DNA from: Dendrobium chrysotoxum | Lineage: Eukaryota; Streptophyta; Magnoliopsida; Asparagales; Orchidaceae | Length of the DNA stretch: 64,000 nucleotides | Reading direction: 5' to 3' | NCBI GenBank assembly: GCA_019925795.1 | Contig: CM034314.1 | Coordinates: 93,925,264-93,989,263 of the forward strand | Shown: in pieces, positions 51,276-60,775 of the stretch | Layout: every line of letters starts with the position of its first letter | Position numbering within the stretch: position 1 is the stretch's first letter | Made by a program: the position numbers and the translations under genes | Notes under the pieces: model-generated | Database searches by the model: none | The model's input: the letters and a program-made list of their open reading frames with translations, nothing else | Told to the model about the DNA's origin: nothing

Positions 51276-51562
51276 ATTTTTTACTTGCATTTCATTCTTT
51301 CGATCGCTTTGCATCAAGTTTGTTTCATTTGGTAAATTACTTAAAAATTAATAAAGCTTCACATTAAAAAAATATATTAAAAATTAAATTGAAGTTCATT
51401 TTATTTAAATATATGATAAGTTGTGAATAAATGTTTTTTAAATTAAACACAGTGATTTCATTTAGATAAAATCACAAACTTCTTTTCAATAATACTATAA
51501 ATGAAAATATGAATAATTGAACGACCTCAATAAGCATAATTCAGTATATCTTTATATCAACA

Positions 51563-51630
51563 ATAACAATAATAATAAGCCTTTATTCCTATGTGGGGGT
51601 CAACTACATAAATCCTTTTTCTCATGTAAA
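51563..51630 (-). mobile_element. RTE-type LINE, 3'-end fragment
   Basis: A degenerate (GTT)n tail ('caacaataacaataataataagcctttat') is followed by 'gtgggggtcaactacataaatcctttttctc'. This matches the LINE 3' ends elsewhere in the window. Only about 70 bp are left. Confidence 0.75.
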
Positions 51631-53990
51631 TAATATTTTGTTATATTTTATTAATAAATCCATAATGAGATTGAAATAAATATCATAAATAAAATATATA
51701 AATTTCTTTACAAATTAAGAAAAATAGCTCATTTGTCATAAATTTTGAAGGGTAAAAATATGATGAGAATTATGACTAATTAAAATAATTAAAGATTTTT
51801 TTCCCTCACGTCATCAATTTAAAATTTGGACTCAGGTTGAGCACACTAATTTTTTAAAAATTGACCAATATTTACACATAGATCCTCATCATCCTTAAAA
51901 ATAAAGGAAAGCTTAAGAGTATTCTTTTTTGCAATTGAAAATTTACAGATCTAAATATTAAATATTTTGGGGAGCTTAATGAAAATACAACTAATAAGTA
52001 ATACATTCAAGAAAAAAAAAAAAGAAAGGGTCAATTGCTGCCCGGTGGGCGGGAATGATTGATCATGAGCTACTACAGCGCTGTTGTACAGAGAACTATT
52101 AATGGCGAGGTTGCGACTTTTCGATTATCTTCGAGATTCGTTTAATCTTCCAATTACTTAGATGTTAGTTAAGAGTACGACGTCTGAAGCAAATCTAACG
52201 GTGGTACTAACTTGTCTAATTCTTTGTATTTAACACATATTGCTTGGGATTTATAGGTGGGTAAGCGCATGTTCTAAGCCAGCTTGCTGTCCGTTTGGTT
52301 GCCCGTTGTCAACAGCTGGCGCGGGGCCCACAAAAAAGCTGTCGTTATGGTTCAACAGCTCACAACCTTTCACCTTCCGCCGCTTGTTTGTCTTTCTTTC
52401 TACTTTTCTGTTCGGCATCTCTTATTTTCTCTTAATAATTAATGAGTTTTAGTAAATTAAAATTGTACGAAGTTCTTCATAATTTTTAATTTTTAATTAA
52501 AAATACATTTAAATTTTATTTGAGAGTTTCATGCCATAATTATAATTTTTATTTGATTATAATTTTTTTCATTATTCTTTAGACGAGTAAGCTATTTTTT
52601 ATAATAATTTTTAAAAATTACTCTCCATAATAACCGTATAATCACCTTCGCAAAAAGTTACAGCTATCATAAATAAATCATTAAAGCCGGTTCACCGGTT
52701 CGACCGCCGGTCCGAATGATTCTTTTACGATTCCGTACAAATCCAATTTTATATAATTTATATAAAAAATGAACCGGCTGGCCTACCGATTTTAATAACC
52801 TTTCAAACCCTTGTTGCTGATTTAAATTTTATTAAAATATTTATAGAAGTCGCATTTTTGTAAAATTAAGAATATTATCATCATAACATTCCATAAGTAA
52901 AATTAAAGATCTATTTGGATTGCTTTGTCATTTCCTTGTCTTTTCAAAACTTAATTGTAATTTTGTTAATTTTTGATAGAAAATAATTTTTAACAATCAA
53001 ATTTATAATGTGTGATAGCTTAACAGAAATAGTTATTTAAATTTCTTAAAAATAATATATTTATTATATTCATAATAATTTTTTTAAAAAATATTTTTCT
53101 CATAATAATTTAATAATCATTTTTATAAAATACTCGACCAGTCTAAATAAATAGAAGATTGAAAAGAAAATTCCCAAGAAGGGCATTGAAATAATTCCCT
53201 GGAGTAATAAGAGTTGTGAGTGACAGCTATTTTTTTGGCTTGTTTATAGCTTTAAAAAAAATAATAATAATAATAATATGAAAATAATTTGCCGGCCCAC
53301 GTCAAGAAAAAATGATATCTAATTCTAAAGCTGCCAGCTTTTTATAATGAAAATTTCTAATAATTTTTTTAAAAAATAATGTGTTATAAATTTAAAATTA
53401 TAAAAAAAATTGATATTCAAATTCAAATATTAACAACTTCAAAATTTTTTGTCCATATTTTATTAATTAATTGTTGGAACCTTAAAAAACTATTAAGTGG
53501 GCTTAGGCCCATTTAACAAAATTCCAAAATTTCGTATGGGCTTTATCTCACTTAAGAGGATGAAGGCCATGCCATTGATCACCTCTGAATACAACACATG
53601 TATGACTTGCAAAGCATGGCCATGAATGACATGTATGTTAATCATGTTCCATATATGCACATAAAAAAAGAGAGGATCTTTTAGATCTGGAGCAATGGCT
53701 AGTGGTAATAAAAAATGCATAATGTGATGGATGATAGGATATGATAGAGAATGGGCATCAAACCGACTGTAGTGTTCTATCTTTGCATCAGAGGTTGTCA
53801 GTCATGACCATGTAAAATTTGATCAATAATAATATTTTATTTTAAAAAAATGTATTATGATATTTAGATAAATTTGTTTAAAAATTATTAATAAAAGTAA
53901 TGGTTATATTGTTTGGAATCATTGGCTCTTTATGTGATTTTTTAAGTACCACTTTTGAATCTCAAGCCAACCCACTCTTCTATAAATATA
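51631..53990. other. AT-rich spacer with small repeat traces
   Basis: No gene was recognised. At 52686-52800 there is a MITE-like trace ('ccggttcaccggttcgaccgccggt' to 'gaaccggctggcc'). A short GC-richer block at 52240-52400 has a chance 70-codon frame. Confidence 0.4.
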
Positions 53991-54091
53991 GGCTTCGTTT
54001 GAGACGGTTTTCTTTTTGCATCTTAAAAATTTAATTTTTTAACTAAAAAATTGCTTTAAAAAGCAGTAAAAAAGCCGTCCCAAACAAAGCC
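53991..54091. mobile_element. Tourist-like MITE
   Basis: A 101-bp element has inverted ends 'ggcttcgtttgagacgg' and 'ccgtcccaaacaaagcc'. The flanks are ATA on both sides (53988-53990 and 54092-54094). The interior is almost entirely palindromic and AT-rich. Confidence 0.85.
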
Positions 54092-54169
54092 ATAATCAAA
54101 ATCTGAAATACTCCTTCGTAAGATCCATATTGATTCTCTTAATAATAAGTTGTTCTTTCAATATTTAAA

Positions 54170-54524
54170 TATCTTAATGATGTTGAAATTAAACAATATT
54201 ACTCTCACTGGACTTCTCTCGTCAAGACACTCGATTTATTTATAAGCATGCAATATTTGAAGATCGTTAAGTTCTCTAATTAAAATCCTAACATTTTCTA
54301 TTAAGCTTCAAGTACTCAATCAATTTCATTTAGACTTGGATTGGAGTATTGAACTACTTTTGATGTTATTAGATTTGTCTTGTCGAGATGTTCAATTTGA
54401 TTTTAAGTTTGCTGAAATCGGAGTTTGAATGGTTCTAAATTTAAATCTGAAAGTTTTCAATTTAATTATGCATCAAAATTCATGCCCCTCAAATCAATTT
54501 TTGATGATGTATCATTTATTAAAG
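54170..54524 (-). mobile_element. Truncated LTR fragment (U3 part) of the mini-LTR family
   Basis: The stretch ending 'gatgatgtatca' at 54524 matches the sense-strand start of the family LTR (TGATACATCATC). Upstream family words 'gtcgagatgttcaatttg' and 'gctgaaatcggagtttgaatgg' are in the right order. Everything beyond the U3 is missing. It is a decayed remnant, older or more damaged than the other copies. Confidence 0.75.
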
Positions 54525-54532
54525 CTTCATTT

Positions 54533-54631
54533 GGGATAGTTTTCTTACCGTTTTTCAAAGCAGTTTTTTAGTACAAAATTTTCTTAAAAACTACAAAAAA
54601 ACAGCGATCAAAAACTGTCCCAACTGAAGCC
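54533..54631. mobile_element. Tourist-like MITE
   Basis: A 99-bp element with inverted ends 'agcttcatttgggatag' and 'ctgtcccaactgaagcc', flanked by TAA (54530-54532 and 54632-54634). It sits eight bases from the LTR fragment end. Confidence 0.85.
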
Positions 54632-54836
54632 TAAGCCATTCATGTGTCGGAGATAAATCAATTTTGGTTTCATATCAATAAAATATCAAATAATTATGAA
54701 GCAAATTTAAAAATTTAAGCATAATGATTAGTCCCACCATGCAGTTCTGGTGATGCAGTAACTATAACTACAGAATCTAACTAAATTATTAACAATGTGT
54801 TAGGTTGTAATTAAATAGCAATTAACACTTAAGGCT

Positions 54837-55243
54837 TTGGTGATCCACTTGTCATTAAAAGTTAATAGATTCCACCACTTCTTTTATCTGGATGGAATTC
54901 CTATGTGTTATGTCAGAGCACTACAAAATGCTCAGCATTCAAATAAAGTTTGTGAGGAGAAAACAACTGCTTTGATTAGCCTTTCATCATTGCTCCCAAT
55001 ATCAGCAAATCAGTGGTCATATGCTTTCGTGTTCTTTATTTTTATTCTGCATCATCAGCAGTTCTTGGATAATATGTAGGGCTGGCCTTATGGAAAGGAA
55101 CTTCTATGATCTTTCAGAAATCTTTACTTTGCACGCACCATATGTTCATTTGTCTAAAAGGGCATCTCTTCTACTTCAAAATGCAGTAAGAAATTTATCA
55201 GACTTTAACCGAATTCCAGTCCTAAAACAAAAAAAAAAAGAAT
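54837..55243 (+). other. Exon-like sequence interrupted by the retrotransposon
   Basis: Two blocks have higher complexity than the surrounding spacer. The first is about 54890-55020. The second is about 55080-55186, bounded by 'aatatgtag' before and a donor-like GTAAGA after, and could encode 'GLMERNFYDLSEIFTLH' in one frame. I do not recognise the protein. The LTR element at 55249 lies about 60 bp beyond. It may be a gene fragment or chance. Confidence 0.25.
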
Positions 55244-55248
55244 ATTCT

Positions 55249-57237
55249 TGTTGGGTCCTGGAATATTTGCGGCGGTAGAGAAATATATAGTTTAACGTCT
55301 TAGCGTTGTACGAAGATCCAGCACACAAGCAGATGAAAGAGATAGCATATCATTCATAAGGGATACCAGAGTTTTTACGTTGAAACCCTTGAAGAGGGGG
55401 GAAAACCACGGGGTCTGGCCCAGTTTAAATGAATCAACTAGTATTTACGGTCGATTACAAATGAGGCCCTTCGTTGGGAGAAGGCCTTGGTTAGATGTCA
55501 CAAATATAAATCATATAGAGTGCATTACATGGTGAGAAATTACAATAATCATTATATACATGTTTGTTGGGTCAGTAAGACCATAGTCGATAGACGACAG
55601 AGATCGGAAAGATCGTAGTCGACTGGCATTGGAGGTCAGAAAGACCGTAGTTTGATGACGGAGGTAGGGAGGACCTTAGTTGATCAGGCGATGGAGGTCG
55701 GAAGGATGGTCGTCGAGTGGTGTTGGAGGTCAGAAAGACTGTTGTCTGATGACAGAGGTCGGGAGGACCTTAGTTGGTCAGACGACGGAGGTCGGAAGGA
55801 CCGTAATCGACTGACGTTGTAGGTCAGAAAGGCCGTAGTCTGATGACGGAGGTCGGGAGGACCTTAGTAGGCAACGAAGGTTGGAAGGACCGTAGACGTA
55901 AGGCGGTGGTCTAGCAGAAGTCCGAGCCTCAGGTGGTGGTCCGGCAGATGTCCGGGCCTTAGGTGGTGGTCTAGTAGATGTCTGAGCCTCAGGTGGTGGT
56001 CCGGCAGATGTCCGGGCTTTAGGTGGTGGTCTAGTAGATGTCTGGGCCTCAGGTGGTGGTCCGGCAGATGTCCGGGCTTGAGGTGGTGGTCCGGCAGATG
56101 TTCGGGCTTGAGGTGGTGGTCTGGCAGATGTCCGGGCCTCAAGCGATGGTCCGGTAGAAGTCCAGGCCTCAAGTGGTGGTCTGGCAGATGTTCGGGCCTC
56201 AGGTGGTGGTCCGGCAGATGTCCGGGCCTCAGGTGGTGGTCCGACAGATGTCCGGGCCTTAGGTGGTGATCCGGCGGAGCTCAGGACGTTAAGCGGTGGT
56301 CCGGCGGGGCTGAGAACGTCAGGTTGTGGTTTGGCGGAGCTCAGGGCATCAAGCGATGATTCGGCGGAGCTGAGGATGTCAGGTGGTGGTCCAGCGGAGT
56401 TCAGGGCATCAAGCAATGGTCCGGCGGAGCTGAGAACATCAGGTGGTGGTCCAGTGGAGCTCAGGGATCCAAGCGGTGGTCCGGCGGAGCTGAGGATGTC
56501 AAGTGGTGGTCCGGTAGAGCTCAGGGCGTCAAACGGTGGTCCGGTAAAGCTGAGGATGGCAGGTGGTGGTCCGGCGGAGCTCAAGGCGTCAAGCGGTGGT
56601 CCGATGGAGCTTAGGATGTCAGGTGGTGGTCCGGCGGAACTCCGGCGTCAGGCGGTGGTCCAGCGGAACTCTAGTGGTGGTCTAGGGGGAGCAAGGAGGC
56701 AAGAGCAATTTCCAATCTCCCTCTTTTTTCCTTAGGATTTGGGGCCCTTTTTCAAGAGGAGAGGGGGCTCTATTTATAAATCTCTGGGAGTGGCATGATC
56801 CATAAATAGGAGGAAGATCAAGGGTAATTAGGGAGTGGTTTGAATGGATGGCCGATGTTGAATCCGTTGATTGTGGACCATTTGCTGGACATTTCAACGT
56901 CTTAGCGATATGAGAATTTTTGTGATCTTGGCCACGTTCGATTTGTCTTGTCGAGCCGCTCGATTCAACTATAAACACGTCATGTTTGGAAACCATTTGG
57001 TAATCCAGATTGTGATTTAAACATTCCAACAGTTCTTCAGGTCCTTGATTTGGACCCATTTGGGCTCGGATTGAGTCGAATTTAGTGTCGTTGGGTTTGT
57101 ATTTTCGAGACGTTCAGTTTGACTATAAACTTGCTGAAATTGGAGTTCAGATAGTTCTAATTTTAATTTTAGAAGTTTTTGACTTGATTTTTCCTCGAGA
57201 TTCATGCCCGATCAAGATAATTTTTGATAACGTATCA
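55249..57237 (-). repeat. 3' LTR of the complete element
   Basis: Sense start TGATACGTTATC at 57237, sense end CCCAACA at 55249. The TATA box is at 56771-56778 on the minus strand. Downstream in the sense direction lies a type I minisatellite (30-bp units built on 'ggtggtggtccggcggagct' as written on plus, about 55905-56690). A type II array follows (about 55575-55880, units with 'ggtcggaaggaccgtagtcga'). Confidence 0.93.
55575..56690 (-). repeat. 30-bp minisatellite (types I and II) in the 3' LTR
   Basis: About 26 type I units and a shorter stretch of type II units are present. Because the period is a multiple of three, frames stay open on both strands, for example 268 codons at 55778-56584 with 10-residue 'SAGPPPEART'-like repeats. 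These are taken as by-products of the repeat. Confidence 0.9.
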
Positions 57238-57254
57238 GTTGCCCCCTTATTTTC
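57238..57254 (-). promoter_or_regulatory. Polypurine tract next to the 3' LTR
   Basis: On the minus strand, 'aaaataagggggcaac' directly precedes the LTR start TGATACG. A G-rich purine run at this place is the expected primer site for plus-strand DNA synthesis of an LTR retrotransposon. Confidence 0.8.
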
Positions 57255-57479
57255 GAACATCGAAACCTGTAGAGTCTGAAAATATGTGTCACAATCTTTG
57301 AGAAATTTTTTGTGTAATTTAAAATTTGAAAAATAATCAAATTTCATTCGTAGAGGTTCTGAACGATTTAAAAAGTGCCAAAATTAAGTCTGGAATGTCA
57401 AAAAATAGTCCAGGGGATCCCAAAAACTTCCGATTTGGCTATTCTGGACCTAAAATTGGGCCCAAAATTGAGTTCGGAC

Positions 57480-57690
57480 GGGTCGGCCGCAGCCGCCCGC
57501 CTTCGCTGGCCACTGTCGCGCCTTCCTAGCTGCCTGCGCGCCCGTGCGCGCCTGCCCGGCTGCCCCATGCTCGCGCCCCCGCGCTCCTGCCCGGCTGCCC
57601 CATGCTCGCGCCCCCGGCTCGGGCAGGCTTGCTGAAGCGCCCCACTAGCCGCGTAAACCGCGGCTACGGTTAGCCGGTAGTTGGCTAACC
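57480..57690. repeat. GC-rich block with short tandem duplication
   Basis: The phrase 'ctgcccggctgccccatgct' followed by 'cgcgcccccg' occurs twice in tandem (about 57548-57618). The GC content is far above that of the surroundings. Confidence 0.8.
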
Positions 57691-57739
57691 TCTAGCCGTT
57701 GGCTAACCGCCAAATTTCTTTTTTCAGAAAATGAAATAA

Positions 57740-57778
57740 TACACACACACACACACACACACTCACACACACACACAC
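57740..57778. repeat. (CA)n microsatellite
   Basis: About 19 AC dinucleotides with a single interruption ('actcac'). Confidence 0.97.
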
Positions 57779-57821
57779 TATTATTTTCTTTTCCCTTTTT
57801 TATTCCAACCACCCCTCCTGC

Positions 57822-57829
57822 TATAAATA
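57822..57829 (+). promoter_or_regulatory. TATA-like site on the plus strand inside the element
   Basis: TATAAATA lies within 'ctataaatagcctc' and is followed by a C/T-rich leader and then minisatellites. This is the same order as in the family LTRs, but on the opposite strand to the element. It may be a second promoter or the trace of a nested LTR. Confidence 0.4.
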
Positions 57830-58162
57830 GCCTCATAGGGGGTATGAGTTTCTTGCACCTCTTCCTCCTCTCTTCTTTCAACTGAGGCCTTCCCCTGGCC
57901 CTATACAGGCGACATCCCCTGTCTAGACCCAGGGCCCCTCTCTGCAAAAAGGAGATTCCTCCCCCTTCTTCTCCTCTCCCTCAAGCTGAGGCATTCCCCT
58001 AGTCCTGTTCAGGTGGTATCCCTTATCCAGATCTAGGGCCCCTCACTGAGTGAGAGTTTCTTCCTCCTTCTCCTCCCTCATACTAAGGCATTCCCCTAGT
58101 CATGTTCAGGTCTAGGGCCCCTCACTAAGTAGGAGTCTTCTCCTTTTTCTTTGAGAGATCCT

Positions 58163-59815
58163 ATGAAGGTCCGACGTTAACCAGTGTAAGTCTGGCAACA
58201 GACGGAAGTCCGACGTCAGAAAGAAGTCTGACGAGAGTTCAATGACGGGTAGTAGTCTGACGACGGGTAGAAACTCGGCATCGGGTAGAAGTCCTACGAG
58301 AGTCCGGCGACGGGCAAAACTTCAGCGTAGAGGTCCGACGATGGGTAGAAACTCGGCGTTGGGTAGAAGTCCGACGAAAGTCCCGCGACGGGTAGTAGTC
58401 CAACAACGGGTAGAAATTTGGCGTCGGGTAGAGGTTTGACGAAAGTCCGTCGACGGATAGAAGTTTAGCAACGACATGAAGTTCGACGTTGGGTAGAAGT
58501 CCGACGAAAGTCCCGTGACAAGCAGAAGTCCAGCAACGGGTAGAAGTCCGACAAAAGTCTCACGACAGATAGAAGTCAGGCGAAGGGAGGAGGTTTAGCG
58601 TCAGTTAGAATTCCGACGAAAGTCTGTCGATGGGCAGAAGTCTAATGACGGGTAGAAATTCAGCGTAGGGTAGAAATCCGACGAGGGTCCGGTGACGGGC
58701 ATAAGTCAGGCCCGCCGATGGGCAAAAGTCCAATGACGGGTAGAAATTCGGTGCCAGGTAGAAGTCCGATGAAAGTCCCACGACGGACAGAAGTCCGACG
58801 AAGGGAGGAGGTTTAGCGTCGGGTAGAATTCTGACGAAACTCCGTCGATGGACAGAAGTCTAATGACGCGTAGAAATTTAGCATCAGGTAGAAATTCGAT
58901 GAGGGTCCGGCGTCGGGTAGAAGTACGACGTCGGGTAGAAGTCCGACAAAAGGCCGTCGATGGGCATAAGTTCGATGACGGGTAGAAATTCAGTGTCGGG
59001 TTTGATGAAAATCCATCGATTGGCAGAAGTCTGATGACAGGTAGAAATTTAGTGTCGTGTAGAAATCTGATGAGGGTCTGACGATGGGCAGAAGTCCGAC
59101 GTCGGGTAGAAGTACGGCGTTGGGTAGAAGTACGGTGCCGGGTAGAAGTCCTACAAAAGTTCATCGATAGGCAGAAGTCAGATGACGGGTAGAAATTTGG
59201 CGTCGGGTAGAAATCTGATGAGTCCAGCGATAGGTAGAAGTTCGGCGTCGGGTAGAAGTACGGTGTCGGGTAGAAGTCCGACGAAAGTCCATCGATGGGC
59301 AGAAGTCCAACGACGGGTAGAAGTTTGATGTTAGGTAGAAGTCCAACGAAAGTCCCGCGTTGGACAGAAGTTCGACGAAGGGAGGAGGTTTAGTGTCGGG
59401 TAGAATTTCGACAAAAGTCTGTCGATGGATAGAAGTCCAATGACGGGTAGAAATTCAACGTCAGGTAGAAATCCGACGAGGGTCTGGCAACAGCAGAAGT
59501 TCGACATCGGGTAGAAGTATGATGTCGGGTAGAAGTCTGATGAAAGTCCGTCGATGGGAATAAGTCCGATGATGGGTAGAAATTCGACGTAGGGTAGAAT
59601 TCTGACGAAAATTCGTCGATGGGTAGAAGTCCGACGACGGGTAGAAATTCAGCGTCAGGTAGAAATCCGACGAGGGTTCGGCGATGGGCAGAAGTCCGAC
59701 GAAAGTCCGTTGATGGGCAGAAGTCCGATGATAGGTAAAAATTTAACGACAGGTAGAAATCTGACGAGGGTCCGATGACGAGCAGAAGTACAACGACGAG
59801 AGGAAGTTCAGCGTC
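58163..59815. repeat. Type III minisatellite inside the LTR element
   Basis: About 1.65 kb of short degenerate units is built on 'gggtagaagtccgacg' and 'gtcgggtagaaattc', arranged in higher-order blocks ('cgatgggcagaagtccgatg...'). The same words occur in the minisatellite of solo LTR copy 1 (7140-7240). Frames on both strands (for example 152 codons at 58706-59164) are Arg/Thr/Ser-rich repeats and are not called as genes. Confidence 0.9.
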
Positions 59816-59826
59816 GAAGGCTTCTT

Positions 59827-60372
59827 GATGACGTTAGCCTATATGAAAGAGTTTGAGAGAATCCACCAAGGGTGTATGACCTATCTGAGGTTGTATGTCA
59901 TAGCACTGCTCAATGACGTTAACTTGTGTGGAAGAGGTCGAGAGAATTCACCAAGAATGTATGACCTATTCTAGGTTGTATATCAGAGCACTGTTCGATG
60001 ACATTAACTTGTGTGGAAGAGATCGAGAGAATCCACTAAGGATGTATGACCTATTCGAGGTTGTATGTGAAGGCACTTTGCTCGATAATGTTAACCTGTA
60101 TGAAAGAGGTCGAGAGAATCCACCAATGATGTATGACCTATCCGAGGTTGTATGTCAGAGCCTTTTCTCGATGACGTTAACCTGTGTGGAAGAGGTCGAG
60201 AGAATCCACCAAAGATGTATGACCTATCTGAGGTTGTATGTCAGAGCATTACTCGATGACGTTAACCTGTATGGAAGAGGTCGAGAGAATCCACCAAGGA
60301 TGTGTGACCTCTCCGAGGTTGTATGTCAGAGCACTGCTCGATGACATTAACTTGTGTGGAAGAGGTCAAATC
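59827..60372. repeat. 85-87-bp tandem array inside the LTR element
   Basis: Units start with 'gatgacgttaac' at 59827, 59912, 59997, 60084, 60170, 60255 and 60340 (the last one partial). Each contains 'gaggtcgagagaatccacc' and 'tatgacctat...gaggttgtatgtcagagca'. The period is not a multiple of three for most units, so the 143-codon frame across it is not a repeated peptide gene. Confidence 0.95.
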
Positions 60373-60754
60373 GAATCCCCCTGGGATTGATTTTTTCTTG
60401 ATTGGGAGGGGGCGAATTCCACATGTATCCCGAATCAAGGGTGAAGAATGATCTATCTTTAGATCGTTATTATCTTATTGAGGCCGAGATTAAGACCCTG
60501 CCCAAGGAGTAGAAGTCCAGTTAGGGACTGTATGAGGCTTAAAATTTATTGGAAGCTTCCTTGCATTTCCTGGAAATTTCTTGAACTATCATCTTGATAT
60601 TGAAAGTATTGGAGAAATATTCTTGGAGTTAAGTTTGCCCCCCAGTCTAGATCTGATTCCCATGAAATTGAAGCAGCGATAGTTGATGTAAGAAAGCTGA
60701 CATGAATGATATTTTGAGGTTGGAGCAAAAATTGACCGCCAATCGGGAATCACG

Positions 60755-60772
60755 CTCCCACAGACGGCGCCA
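60755..60772 (-). promoter_or_regulatory. Primer-binding site of the LTR element
   Basis: On the minus strand this reads TGGCGCCGTCTGTGGGAG, three bases after the 5' LTR end. It starts with TGG, complementary to the CCA end of a tRNA, as primer sites do. It is not the initiator-Met type. Which tRNA it matches was not checked. Confidence 0.8.
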
Positions 60773-60775
60773 AAC

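Larger units (their letters stand above)
57238..60775 (-). other. Internal region of the LTR element, no coding capacity
   Basis: From right to left it holds the primer-binding site, about 350 bp of unique sequence (60380-60750), an 85-bp tandem array and a long minisatellite. Then come a group of about 95-bp C/T-rich repeats (57880-58150), a plus-strand TATA-like site, a CA microsatellite, a very GC-rich block (57480-57690) and the polypurine tract. No gag or pol motif was found in any frame. Confidence 0.85.

Noticed and set aside
58706..59164. 152-codon Arg/Thr-rich frame as a gene
   Set aside because: It lies wholly inside the type III minisatellite and has no domain-like content.
59913..60344. 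143-codon frame in the 85-bp array as a repeat protein
   Set aside because: The unit length is mostly not a multiple of three, so successive units are read in different frames.
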